Shown: positions 1 through 8,468 of the stretch, one piece after another
Layout: each line of letters begins with the position of its first letter
Numbering within the stretch: the first letter of the stretch is position 1
DNA from: Weissella paramesenteroides ATCC 33313
Lineage (GTDB): Bacteria; Bacillota; Bacilli; Lactobacillales; Lactobacillaceae
Assembly (NCBI RefSeq): GCF_000160575.1
Contig: NZ_GG697128.1
Span: 412,750 to 476,749, forward strand
Direction of reading: 5' to 3'
Length of the DNA: 64,000 nucleotides
Position numbers and translations under genes: made by a program
The notes under the pieces: model-generated
Databases searched by the model: none
The model's input: the letters and a program-made list of their open reading frames with translations, nothing else
Told to the model about the DNA's origin: nothing

Positions 1-163
1 ACTGACCATCACGAGCTTCATACAAAATGGTCTGTTCATCAATGGTTGACTGATCATAATGGCGAATATAGTACTCCCGCGTCTTCTTCAAAGCAGAATA
101 CTTATAAGTCATCGCCACTTCAGAAATATGTGCCAGGCGTTTTACTTTTTTCTTTAAATCCAT
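1..163 (-). CDS. CDP-glycerol glycerophosphotransferase family protein, N-terminal fragment
   Basis: Only the first 54 codons are inside the window; the gene runs off the low-coordinate edge. The start ATG at 163 has an AGGTGG ribosome binding site 9 bases upstream. The visible protein is basic and begins MDLKKKVKRLAHIS, ending in TILYEARDGQ, which resembles the ILxExxxGxxxxDSP motif at the start of the catalytic part of TagF/TarL-type polymerases that join glycerol-phosphate units of wall teichoic acid. It lies 19 bases behind the preceding gene and in one operon with tagG and tagH, which fits. The family call is inferred from a short N-terminus and context; a related teichoic acid glycosyltransferase is the alternative. 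Confidence 0.6.
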   Translation of the reverse strand, partial: MDLKKKVKRLAHISEVAMTYKYSALKKTREYYIRHYDQSTIDEQTILYEARDGQ

Positions 164-182
164 ATCAATTGCCACCTAGTTA

Positions 183-920
183 CTACATCAGAAAGACTTT
201 TGTTACGTCGTGCTTATCTTCAAACAAGACATCATAATGGCGATTTAGGCTAATCACATAGTCATCTGGCTGAATTACCCGATTAAACCATTGTTCATAC
301 AAATCAACTTCGCTATAGACAACTGGCTCATCCCAACCAACTAACTGATAATCTGCACGCAATCCACGCTCATCAAAGTGGACCAGCATTTGTGTATTTA
401 AATCAGTGTCTAGATATTCATCTAACACTGGCAAATGTGTTTTCTCATCAAAATGACGAAGTACTTGAATATTGCCAGAAGAATTCACAGATACCCGTTG
501 ATGTGGTCTTTTTTGACCTGGTTTCGCAAAGTCAACCGCTGTCACTTTTCCAGCTTGGTTTGTGATAATGGCAATTCTGACTTCACCATTTTGCATGAAG
601 AGCCGTTGGCTGTCTTTCTTCTCAACCGTAAATTTCTGATCACCAATGTAGTCTGTCGTAAACTGATTGACGTTGTCACGTCGCTCACTTTGTAAATATT
701 GTGAAACATAAAAGCTATTGATTTGTACATCAGGAAAATCAACTGCAAGTTGTTCATAGCTATTAATCAACTGATTATAGTCACCCTTATAACGTGGATC
801 CAAAATTGTTAATGATAAGTCGGAACCAATTAGTTGACGCAGATTGGCAACATATTGCTTAATCCTATTAATTTCAGAAGCATCTAACTTATCAATTATG
901 ACTTTTACATGATTTTCCAT
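183..920 (-). CDS. teichoic acid cluster protein, possibly a glycosyltransferase N-terminal-type domain
   Basis: A 245-residue protein without signal peptide or membrane segment, so probably cytoplasmic. I see no GT-B donor-binding motif. Its mixed beta-rich sequence (ADYQLVGWDEP, then LYEQWFNRVIQPDDYVISLNR) recalls the non-catalytic N-terminal half of TagE-like poly(glycerol-phosphate) glucosyltransferases, which are about 500 residues; here the reading frame ends where the catalytic half would begin. The start has AGAGGG about 8 bases upstream. It sits between a small membrane protein and the glycerophosphotransferase gene and is probably cotranscribed with tagGH. Function unproven; it could be an accessory subunit or a remnant. 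Confidence 0.5.
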   Translation of the reverse strand: MENHVKVIIDKLDASEINRIKQYVANLRQLIGSDLSLTILDPRYKGDYNQLINSYEQLAVDFPDVQINSFYVSQYLQSERRDNVNQFTTDYIGDQKFTVEKKDSQRLFMQNGEVRIAIITNQAGKVTAVDFAKPGQKRPHQRVSVNSSGNIQVLRHFDEKTHLPVLDEYLDTDLNTQMLVHFDERGLRADYQLVGWDEPVVYSEVDLYEQWFNRVIQPDDYVISLNRHYDVLFEDKHDVTKVFLM

Positions 921-977
921 ATGAATGTCCCTCTATTTTTTATATGTATCCAGAACAACAAGTCTGGTTTTAGTAAG

Positions 978-1364
978 TTAGTTAGCATATATAATAAAAT
1001 CCGAATTATGATCTGGTTTCCCATTTATAATTGGACTTACCTGCCATCCCTCTTTAATTTTTGTAACATAATATGCCCAAGCCCTTGTACCACTTCTTTT
1101 ACCCGTGATAACTAAGCGTCCGTTCTTCCTATTAGTATATCTATTATCAACGATAACACTCTCATTTGCCTCAGATTTAAAATTATTATTATTCAATGTT
1201 ATTTTCTTCCATGCATTTGTACTAGTTGTTTTATAAGTCCCGTTCGGAATAATTGGAGTGTTATCCGCATAACCAAACACATGACTCCGTTCAGCAAATG
1301 CACCAATCATGATTCCAATAATTAAAATCGCTAATACTTGAATAATGCCTAATTTCTTTTTCAT
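978..1364 (-). CDS. small signal-anchored protein, unknown function
   Basis: A 128-residue protein with a basic start and one hydrophobic segment (about residues 6-23, KLGIIQVLAILIIGIMIGAF), followed by an extracellular part rich in Asn, Thr and Lys (NGTYKTTSTNAWKK). No family recognised. The fold may be a small beta domain, as hydrophobic residues alternate with polar ones. It is in the teichoic acid operon, 11 bases behind tagG, and 57 bases separate it from the next gene. Its DNA is more AT-rich than the flanking genes, which suggests an accessory insertion into the operon. I do not assign a function. Confidence 0.6.
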   Translation of the reverse strand: MKKKLGIIQVLAILIIGIMIGAFAERSHVFGYADNTPIIPNGTYKTTSTNAWKKITLNNNNFKSEANESVIVDNRYTNRKNGRLVITGKRSGTRAWAYYVTKIKEGWQVSPIINGKPDHNSDFIIYAN

Positions 1365-1375
1365 TTTGTCTTCCT

Positions 1376-2200
1376 TTATACAAAGTCCATGAAACGATTG
1401 CGAAAACGCATGTGGATATGTGCACCGATGATTAGTAGGATGATTACAATCCCCCAGAATACCATGTTAGCAGTTATATTATGCCAAAACCAGATTGGCC
1501 TTTCCATCAAGGTTTCTCTAAAACCTTGGATAATATAATATAATGGATTAATTTTTAAAATATTCGATAATAACACTGGAAAACTGGGACTATCTACTGG
1601 AATAATTACACCAGAAACCCACATACTAACCCGTAATACTGCTACATATGCATTATAGAAATCGGGTACTAATACTGTAACCGTTGAAGTTACTAACGAT
1701 AGCGTATATAAAAATATGATCATCGCAAAAAAATAGTAAAAGAATTGTAGCCAATAAATGGATGGTTTAACATTCACAAACAATAGTGCAAAAAATGCCA
1801 TTCCTAACATCACAAAATAACGTCGTAACTCAGTCACAATTTCAGTCATGGGAATTGCTGACAATGAAAATTTCATGCGTGATAACATATTAATCTGTGA
1901 TTGAATACTCTTTGCGGACTTCTGCATCGCTGACTGCATGAAAAAATAAGTGACCATTCCTAAAGCAATCCAGGCAATATAACCTGCAAGGCCTGTTGCA
2001 TGTGGATTACTCTTATCACCACCACCACGAACCGCAAACATGAGAATCATGACACCAATTTGCAATGCTGGATCAGCAAAGTGCCAAAAATCCCCCAGAT
2101 AATTTTGACGGTAAACTTGGTCATTATTGTAACGAGCAATTCGTTGAACCACTGGCCAACTCTTTACTAGTTCTTTAAAAATTTTCCAAATATCTTTCAC
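1376..2200 (-). CDS. tagG: teichoic acid ABC transporter permease TagG
   Basis: The membrane subunit of the ABC exporter that moves wall teichoic acid polymer across the cytoplasmic membrane. The 274 residues, the usual TagG size, hold about six hydrophobic segments (ALQIGVMILMFAV, GYIAWIALGMVTYFFM, YFVMLGMAFFALLFV, FFYYFFAMIIFLYTL, a segment near VSMWVSGVIIPV, and FWGIVIILLIIGAHI) and the ABC2-type features of the family. The N-terminal YRQNYLGDFWHFADPALQ matches the family's conserved coupling region. It starts 5 bases behind tagH, its ATPase partner, so the two are surely cotranscribed. Confidence 0.93.
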   Translation of the reverse strand: MKDIWKIFKELVKSWPVVQRIARYNNDQVYRQNYLGDFWHFADPALQIGVMILMFAVRGGGDKSNPHATGLAGYIAWIALGMVTYFFMQSAMQKSAKSIQSQINMLSRMKFSLSAIPMTEIVTELRRYFVMLGMAFFALLFVNVKPSIYWLQFFYYFFAMIIFLYTLSLVTSTVTVLVPDFYNAYVAVLRVSMWVSGVIIPVDSPSFPVLLSNILKINPLYYIIQGFRETLMERPIWFWHNITANMVFWGIVIILLIIGAHIHMRFRNRFMDFV

Positions 2201-2205
2201 AATAA

Positions 2206-3486
2206 CTACCTCTCAACCGGCAAAATAATTACTTGCCCTGGATTAACCACTTGATCTGTCATATGATTTGCTTGCATGATGGCTTCAACCGAAATATTTG
2301 CTTTTTCAGCAATCCCAACGAGGGTTTCCCCATCTTTTACAGTGTACGTATTTTGCGTTGCAGTATAGACTGGCGTCTCAGCTGGTTTAGGTGACCCCGT
2401 CCGACCATGTCGCTGATCAAGTTGCGCCAATTTTGATGGTGCAAAATTCGTAATTAAATGCGTTGGGTGTGCCATTACATTTGCCCATGACATATTTAAC
2501 AACTGTTTGTTCATCAAGCCGACTGTTAATATCGTAATCACTAGCAAAAAGGCCCGTGTGAACCAGCCCATCTTTTCACTACCCTCAGTAAAGGCATGCT
2601 CATCTTCTTTTTGTCGCTTTAAAGCGGTCGAAGGATCAAGCAACATCTGACGATTACGTTCCAATTGCTTTAAGTGTGCCAACGTAAATGTTTTTTGCGC
2701 ATCCTTATAACGCTTTTGATAAGCTAAGCGCTCATTTTCTGAAAAACGATTAAACCGCTTCAAGAAACGTTCATACTCTGGCATAACTTTATCAAAAGGA
2801 CCATCCATCCGAATATCACCATAATGCATCCAAATCACACGATCTGCCATTTGCCGCATTTGTGCCGCCGAATGTGACACGAAGAAAATCGTCTTGCCTT
2901 CTTCTTTAAAACGCTTTGTCCGTTCCATTGACTTTTGCGTAAAAGTTGGATCACCAACTGATAAAGCCTCATCAATAATGACAATATCAGCATCTGAATA
3001 CACTGAAATCGCAAAGCCTAATTTTGACTTCATACCTGATGAATAAGATTTCACGGGTTGATCAATAAAATCACCTAATTCAGAAAACTCAATGATGTCA
3101 TCCATCTTGGCGTCAATTTCTTTTTCTGTCATCCCCTGCATCAAGGCTTTTAAACGAATGTTTGCGCGACCCGTTAATTGCGGACGCATTCCTGCCCCAA
3201 TCGCAATAATTGATGTCGAACCATTAATGGTCATGTGACCACTAGTTGGTTGAGTCAAACCAGCCACCATTTCTAGCAGTGTTGATTTACCCGATCCATT
3301 CGTTCCAATCACACCAATCGTTTCACCGGCATGTGCTTCAAAAGAGACCCCTTTTACTGCCCAGAAATTAGGAATGCCTTTGCCCCAAAACTTGAAGACA
3401 GCTTTTACTTTATCTGATTGTCGTTCAGCCAAATCAAATCGTTTTGTGACGTGATTTGCTGCAACGGTTACTTTTTTTTCAACCAT
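2206..3486 (-). CDS. tagH: teichoic acid ABC transporter ATP-binding protein TagH with C-terminal LysM domain
   Basis: The ATPase that powers teichoic acid export with TagG. Walker A GTNGSGKST is at residues 61-69, followed by the signature SYSSGMKSKLGFA, Walker B VIIDEALSVGD and the switch histidine in FVSHSAAQMR. After the ATPase core come a linker, one membrane segment (about 310-327, AFLLVITILTVGLMNKQLL) and a final LysM domain (about 378-426, TYTVKDGETL to NPGQVIILPV). The LysM part would lie outside the membrane and could bind peptidoglycan near the export site. TagH proteins with C-terminal extensions are known; the LysM here is directly visible. tagG follows after 5 bases. Confidence 0.93.
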   Translation of the reverse strand: MVEKKVTVAANHVTKRFDLAERQSDKVKAVFKFWGKGIPNFWAVKGVSFEAHAGETIGVIGTNGSGKSTLLEMVAGLTQPTSGHMTINGSTSIIAIGAGMRPQLTGRANIRLKALMQGMTEKEIDAKMDDIIEFSELGDFIDQPVKSYSSGMKSKLGFAISVYSDADIVIIDEALSVGDPTFTQKSMERTKRFKEEGKTIFFVSHSAAQMRQMADRVIWMHYGDIRMDGPFDKVMPEYERFLKRFNRFSENERLAYQKRYKDAQKTFTLAHLKQLERNRQMLLDPSTALKRQKEDEHAFTEGSEKMGWFTRAFLLVITILTVGLMNKQLLNMSWANVMAHPTHLITNFAPSKLAQLDQRHGRTGSPKPAETPVYTATQNTYTVKDGETLVGIAEKANISVEAIMQANHMTDQVVNPGQVIILPVER

Positions 3487-3501
3487 TTTTCTAACCTATC
3501 T

Positions 3502-4371
3502 TCATTGTGCTGTATTACTACTATCACCAGTTGCATCCGATGTACTTGTTGATTCTCCAGTGCCACTCGTTGAATCACTTCCTTGAGTACCAGTATCAGC
3601 TGAACCATCACCGGTCGTTGTACCCGCCCCGGTTGCTGGTGTCGTGGTCGTTGTCCCTGATGAAGTATCTGGTGTCCAAGTTGGTGTGTAGTCATACGAT
3701 GGTGTGACATCAGTCGTTGTTGTATCGGTCGCAGCACTATCAGCTAAGGCAGGATCGACAACGGTTTCTTCTGTGCTTGTTTCTTCAGACACTGCCGAAT
3801 CGTCCACAACTGGCTCACTAGATGTTTCTTCTACAACTTCACTCGATGAGGAACTTGTACTAGTTGATGCCGTCACCTTTTTATGATTGTCTTTACTTAC
3901 CGTAATATGCTTGATAATCCGATTTTGCCCTCGTGTCGCTTTTACCGTGTACTTACCTGGCATGACAAAAGTGATTTTGATATCTTTTTTACTATTATTA
4001 GGCTTATACTCTAAGTCATGCAGTTGTTCATGATTACTGTATATCTTCACCGCTGTATTTTTTGACACATGAATAGTTACTTTGGCTTCGCCATCTTTAA
4101 TAGTTACTTTTTTAGCACTCAAATGAATCAATTCAGCATCATAAATTTGTTCTGCTTGAATTCTTTTTTGATGGTCTTCAGCTGCTTGATGAGCTTCTTT
4201 TTCTTTATTGATTGAAAAGCCCGCAAATAAAGCGACAATCACACCAAAAGTCAGAAAAAAATGACCCATGCGTTTTGAACGATCGATTTTTTTAACGTGT
4301 GCAAAAATAGTTACAAATAAGCCAAAGATGGCGACAATACTAGCGATGAGTAGTATGTATAAACTAATCAT
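3502..4371 (-). CDS. Ser/Thr-rich membrane protein of the teichoic acid operon
   Basis: A 289-residue protein with two hydrophobic segments at the start (residues about 4-25 and 37-55), then a predicted extracellular beta-type domain (about 90-165, with KVTIKDGEAKVTIHVSKN) and a tail of about 110 residues made almost only of Ser, Thr, Gly, Asp, Glu and Ala. There is no LPxTG sorting signal, so the N-terminal helices must hold it in the membrane. The start codon overlaps the end of licD by 8 bases, indicating translational coupling, and tagH follows after 15 bases. Function unknown; a role at the exporter or wall is inferred only from position. Confidence 0.75.
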   Translation of the reverse strand: MISLYILLIASIVAIFGLFVTIFAHVKKIDRSKRMGHFFLTFGVIVALFAGFSINKEKEAHQAAEDHQKRIQAEQIYDAELIHLSAKKVTIKDGEAKVTIHVSKNTAVKIYSNHEQLHDLEYKPNNSKKDIKITFVMPGKYTVKATRGQNRIIKHITVSKDNHKKVTASTSTSSSSSEVVEETSSEPVVDDSAVSEETSTEETVVDPALADSAATDTTTTDVTPSYDYTPTWTPDTSSGTTTTTPATGAGTTTGDGSADTGTQGSDSTSGTGESTSTSDATGDSSNTAQ

Positions 4372-5197
4372 GTACTTCTACTCCTTTATAATAGAAACGG
4401 GCGTGCGTTTTTTGTTTATTTTTTGGTGGCAAAGCCTGCCAGTTATCATACATCTGTGTCAAATAGACCTGACTGGCTGCCGGTATGTATACAGTCAAAT
4501 TTTCAAACGGTACTTGTTGCCGATGCTGATAAATGGCTAACGGAAAATTTTCCCTCGTCTTATTTAAGCCCTGAACAATATACAAGCTATATATATTCGA
4601 ACGATCGACCTGCTGTTGGTTCATCTTTTGAGCCAATTTATCCATCCGTTGCACCCACCAACCAGTCGTATGGCGTTGTGCATATTTGATCAACAAGGGT
4701 TTCAGCCACCAACCGGGCTCTTGCTTTGAAATAGCAATTCGCCGGGTCGAATTACGCATAACGTCTAGATACTTCATGCGATAATAGGCCATTTTTTGTC
4801 CAGCCTTAGATTTGGGTACCGCGTCGATTGGAAAAACATCAACATAAACACCGTTATTAACCATTGCCCATTTACCACTGGCTTGGGTCTGTGTATCACT
4901 CACCCGGGCATATGCGTAAAGCCAATTTTCAGTATTATATGGTGTTAACAATTCATACTGCGAATTGCTTGGTCGATATTCACGAATAAACCGTTCGTAC
5001 TCAACGCGTGGTAATGCAACATCCGCGTCATCATCCCACGGAATAAAACCATGATGACGAACCGCTCCTAATGCACTACCTCCGGTTAAGACATAGTGGT
5101 AATTATGTTCATTAAAATATTTAATCATGTCAGCCAAAATAGCTAACATGATTTTCTGCACCTCAGGTACAGTTAAATATTTTAATTGTTCGCCCAT
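4364..5197 (-). CDS. licD: LicD family phosphotransferase
   Basis: The family transfers phosphocholine or related phospho-groups to teichoic acid and other glycans and has a nucleotidyltransferase fold. The core motif is clear near residues 35-65: LTGGSALGAVRHHGF, then IPWDDDADVALPR with the metal-binding Asp residues. I chose the ATG at 5197 (277 residues), which has GGGG 7 bases upstream; an ATG at 5245 would lie inside the promoter palindrome. It is the first gene of the operon that continues into tagH and tagG. The actual donor is not known; a teichoic acid decoration role is inferred from family and context. Confidence 0.88.
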   Translation of the reverse strand: MGEQLKYLTVPEVQKIMLAILADMIKYFNEHNYHYVLTGGSALGAVRHHGFIPWDDDADVALPRVEYERFIREYRPSNSQYELLTPYNTENWLYAYARVSDTQTQASGKWAMVNNGVYVDVFPIDAVPKSKAGQKMAYYRMKYLDVMRNSTRRIAISKQEPGWWLKPLLIKYAQRHTTGWWVQRMDKLAQKMNQQQVDRSNIYSLYIVQGLNKTRENFPLAIYQHRQQVPFENLTVYIPAASQVYLTQMYDNWQALPPKNKQKTHARFYYKGVEVHD

Positions 5198-5221
5198 TTT
5201 TTTACCCCAATCTTTGCATCG

Positions 5222-5249
5222 ATTAATGTTGATGCCCATCAACATTAAT
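5222..5249. promoter_or_regulatory. perfect 28-bp palindrome at the teichoic acid operon promoter
   Basis: Two 13-base arms, ATTAATGTTGATG and its exact complement, separated by CC. The palindrome begins at the -10 box and covers the expected start point of transcription, so a repressor operator is the simplest reading. It ends 24 bases before the chosen licD start. If transcription began further upstream, it would instead form a hairpin next to the ribosome binding site. Confidence 0.75.
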
Positions 5250-5277
5250 TATCTTTTGATCTCGAAAATTTTTACAA
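5248..5277 (-). promoter_or_regulatory. predicted promoter of the licD-tagHG operon
   Basis: Minus-strand -35 TTGTAA (5272-5277) and -10 GATAAT (5248-5253) with an 18-base spacer, in an AT-rich intergenic region. The -10 runs directly into the palindrome at 5222-5249. Confidence 0.55.
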
Positions 5278-5411
5278 TCGTGACAATACCCATAAAATAG
5301 GAAATAAATTGTAAAAATAAATAATAACGTTTTAAGTTTATCTCAATTTCATTTTATACGCAACTAGAAACCAGTGCCTGTTTACAAGGGTTTCGGCCAT
5401 TTTTTCGCACT

Positions 5412-5441
5412 AAAAAACGCCAATGGCTTTAGTCACTGGTG
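5412..5441 (-). terminator. rho-independent terminator after the ybjQ-type gene
   Basis: On the minus strand a CCAGTG/CATTGG stem with loop near TAAA is followed by six T. It lies 20 bases behind the stop at 5461 and separates this transcription unit from the teichoic acid operon. Confidence 0.7.
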
Positions 5442-5460
5442 TTGTCATATTCTTTACAAA

Positions 5461-5796
5461 TTAATCAATATCTTTTTCAATTTTAACAGCTGTACCATAT
5501 GCAGCGACGGAATCGCCAATAGCACCTGATGATGAATCAAAGCGCATCATCAAAACGGCATTCGCATCTACTTCGGCAGCGGCTGTCTTTAATCGATCAA
5601 TGGCTTCATCACGGGCCGTATCTTGTAACTTGGTATAGCCTTTGATTTCACCACCAACAATGGTCTTTAATGATTGACCGACACTTGATACCACGTTACG
5701 TGAACGTGTGGTTAGCCCAAATACTTCACCCATTGTTTCCACAACATGGTAGCCCGCAATGGTTTCTGTGGTCACTACTAATACTTTTTCAGACAT
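5461..5796 (-). CDS. YbjQ family protein
   Basis: A cytoplasmic protein of 111 residues of the YbjQ family, small proteins once named heavy-metal-binding but with no settled function; they form pentamers. The family pattern is clear: VVTTETIAGYHV at the start, GEVFGLTTRSRNVVSS, then GGEIKGYTKLQDTARDEAIDRL and ANAVLMMRFDSSS. The start at 5796 has GGAGG 7 bases upstream; the ATG two codons earlier is too close to that site. It starts 29 bases behind the anchored protein gene and is probably cotranscribed with it. Confidence 0.9.
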   Translation of the reverse strand: MSEKVLVVTTETIAGYHVVETMGEVFGLTTRSRNVVSSVGQSLKTIVGGEIKGYTKLQDTARDEAIDRLKTAAAEVDANAVLMMRFDSSSGAIGDSVAAYGTAVKIEKDID

Positions 5797-5825
5797 ACAC
5801 ATTCCTCCGTATTTATCACTATTGA

Positions 5826-6779
5826 CTACGCATCCAAGATATCATCACTTGTTGATGAGCTATCTGTTGATGAATTAAATTCATCAATTGTTGAACCAAT
5901 TTGATCACTATAATAATCCAACATCTTGTCTTGCAACAATGCTGTCAGCTGTGACTCAGTTTTAATCAATGACTTTGCCGGCATTTTTACCTTCAAGTTA
6001 TTGTCACGCTTTGTGTTGACTTTAAAGGTCAAACGTTCTTTGCGATTGTTTTCTTTTACCGAAAAATCAATTCCAAATGACTTGCCCTTGTCACCAACAG
6101 TTAATTTGAGCTTGAAGTTTTTCACTGGATCAAGTGATGATTTTGCTTCTTTCCATTCTGACTTTGAAAGTTCTTTACCTGACTTTGTCTTTGAAATCTT
6201 CGTCATCAAACTCTTCATATCAGCTTTATTCAAGTTAACTTGATAACCATTAGACACCTTTTTGAACTTACTACTATCTAAATCTTTAAACCATTCCGTA
6301 ACACTGGTTGCATCTGACCGGACTTCTTTCGTCTTAATGGGACTATACGTGTCTTCTAATGACACACTATGTGAAGCATCCAGCCAATACTTATCCAATG
6401 ACTTTGTCACTTTAGTCAGTCCTTTTGAACCATATGCCTTCACTGAACTGGTCAGGATATCTGCAGAAACATAAACATGTTTTTTATCCATTTTAATATT
6501 CATTGTTTCCGGCGTATTTTTATCATTTACTTTTAAATGTACCGCCAGATTATTTTCATTCTGCGCATCTGCCTTCAGTGTACCACTAGCACTGCCAGTA
6601 TCATCCCCCGTGCCACTAGCTGTTACGCGAAAATCTGCAACATTATCATTGCTTTTGGTCATCTTTACGAGATTAGATGCAAACTGTCGTTTTGGCGTAT
6701 GCAAAACGGCATATGTTCCCCCACCAGCGGCTGCCACGATAACCACAACGGCAGTGCCGACGACAACTGTTTTATTCAT
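5826..6779 (-). CDS. membrane-anchored extracellular protein, unknown function
   Basis: The 317 residues begin with an uncleaved-type signal anchor (about 4-25, VVVGTAVVVIVAAAGGGTYAVL, no lipobox Cys). The outside part has long alternating strands (LAVHLKVNDKN, MNIKMDKKHVYVSADIL, KLKLTVGDKGKSFGIDFSV), a pattern seen in LolA/LppX-like and DUF6612-type half-barrel domains; this fold guess is mine and not a family match. The C-terminus is Ser/Asp-rich. It is first in a unit with the YbjQ gene and has a good promoter upstream. Confidence 0.7.
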   Translation of the reverse strand: MNKTVVVGTAVVVIVAAAGGGTYAVLHTPKRQFASNLVKMTKSNDNVADFRVTASGTGDDTGSASGTLKADAQNENNLAVHLKVNDKNTPETMNIKMDKKHVYVSADILTSSVKAYGSKGLTKVTKSLDKYWLDASHSVSLEDTYSPIKTKEVRSDATSVTEWFKDLDSSKFKKVSNGYQVNLNKADMKSLMTKISKTKSGKELSKSEWKEAKSSLDPVKNFKLKLTVGDKGKSFGIDFSVKENNRKERLTFKVNTKRDNNLKVKMPAKSLIKTESQLTALLQDKMLDYYSDQIGSTIDEFNSSTDSSSTSDDILDA

Positions 6780-6836
6780 GATTTTCCCTCCTCTTGCAAC
6801 TGCTCCATTGAAATCATCACACCATATCCCTCTTTA

Positions 6837-6865
6837 GATATAATGATTTAATACAATTGTAACAA
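6837..6865 (-). promoter_or_regulatory. predicted promoter of the anchored protein-ybjQ unit
   Basis: Minus-strand -35 TTGTTA (6860-6865), 17-base spacer, -10 TATATC (6837-6842), about 58 bases before the start codon at 6779. Confidence 0.5.
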
Positions 6866-6901
6866 AAGTGTGGATTAATCACCAATTATAATACTTATGT
6901 A

Positions 6902-8367
6902 TTACAATTTGTAGAACCTACGAGTTGTTAGATCAATCATTTGTTGCCGTAATGCCAACTGTTCCGACCACTCTGGGATTGACTGCCAAGCAAAACCAGG
7001 TATTTTTTCACTGATCATCACATTAGAAAGGTAAAAATCTGTTTTCTTCGTCAATTGATTCGTAATGCGCAGATTCAATGTATCCCATTGTGCGACCATT
7101 TGGGTCAAATAATTCTCTAAGGCTGGCATGTCAATCAAATCTATTGTCACCGTGATTAATGGGAAAATTTCACGAACATCAAATACCTTAATAAAGGCGT
7201 TAAGCAAAGGGTTGAATAATATCGACATCAATTGTTGTTCATCATAATCAAAACGCCTCGTAAAAATGTGAACCACTTGCTTCGTAAATGCCGTATGAAT
7301 CGGATATGTTTTCATCTGAAAATCGATATCTGGCAATGGTTGAATATCATATGGTGGAAAATAACATAAACGAATCAACGCTGGTCCCATTAAATCTTTG
7401 ATTGCTTGTTTTTGCTCTTCCGGCAATTGTTTCATAAAGTAATGACCATAAGCTCGCCCAATTCGTTGAATTGCCCAATCAACTTTTTCTTGATTTTCAT
7501 CGGTTAAATCAGATAGATAGTCTTGTGTATGCCAATGCCCAGCGCGTAACAAACGGCAACACCGTAACGTAATTCGTCCTCAACCCAATCATCTTCAGGA
7601 TCTAATCGGAATTTTAAATAGGATGCAAATTTCCCCATTAAGTGCTTCGTTGGACACTGTAACTGTTCAGTTGGTCGAAGCAAGTTTTCATCGGTTGGTT
7701 GAATATGATGATGATTTGACACACGAGTATGCCACACACCAATCGTAATTTCCAACACACGTTTGATGGTTGCTCGTTTTGTGAGTAATGGAATGACATC
7801 ATGCTGAACTTGTTTCACATAATTTAGGGTTGCCGCACTAAATGGTAACTGTTCATTTGCAAAAGCAATATAGATTTGTTCAACCATCATCGTGCGAATT
7901 TGGCGTTCATCGCCAACTAACTTATAATTATCGGCAATATTAATGCCTTGCAATAATAGTTGATCACGCACTTCTTCTTTCATTGTTCGCACAACCGTGG
8001 TACTAGATGAATGGCGGAAAGCAATGGTTTCATTAGAATGGACATCTTCTAAAAAAACATCCAGCAGGAGTTCAAATTTTAACGATTGTCGTAAATAATA
8101 CCCCTTTAACGCACCCACACTGATTAACTGTAAATTATGCAAGGTCATTGTGCGATTGGCGTCAGCAATCGTAATGAAGGTTTGCGATGATTTGGTAATG
8201 GCTTGATAATCAACATTTAGCTGTTGCACAGCTTGCAAAACGAGATATCTAGACCAGTTCATTGCCTTTATCAAATCTTTAATCAGAAAAGTCTTACTAT
8301 GATGTGTGATTAGATACTGATGTAGCGCCAATCGTTCCTCATCTTTTTTTGAAAGTAACCAATTCAT
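6902..8367 (-). pseudogene. Mga/AtxA-type transcriptional regulator, frameshifted
   Basis: Two minus-strand frames make one regulator of about 488 residues, the usual Mga/AtxA length. The first (from 8367, stop at 7504) has the N-terminal helix-turn-helix part (FLIKDLIKAMNWSRYLVLQAVQQL), a second wing and the PRD-like core with LVGDERQIRTMMVEQIY, which matches the family motif for the start of this domain. The second (6902-7552) continues with PRD- and EIIB-like sequence but has no ATG or ribosome binding site. The span is 1466 bases, not a multiple of three, so a single-base event near 7545 joins them. Members control virulence, sugar or surface genes. It may be inactive, or this may be a sequencing error. 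The start at 8367 has GGAGAG 10 bases upstream. Confidence 0.75.
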
Positions 8368-8427
8368 TTTGTTCGCTCTCTCCATTTAGTTAGTCATAAG
8401 ACAATCATACTTGATTTAAAAATTTAA

Positions 8428-8453
8428 TTTCGCTAGTTTTTTACCTAACGAAA
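8428..8453. repeat. inverted repeat between the dehydrogenase and the Mga-type gene
   Basis: A 9-bp stem (TTTCGCTAG with CTAACGAAA, one G-T pair) around a T-rich loop. It is 15 bases behind the dehydrogenase stop and 61 before the regulator start. A weak terminator or an operator of the regulator are both possible; the T-run follows only after several bases. Confidence 0.5.
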
Positions 8454-8468
8454 AAAATAAAGTCACTC

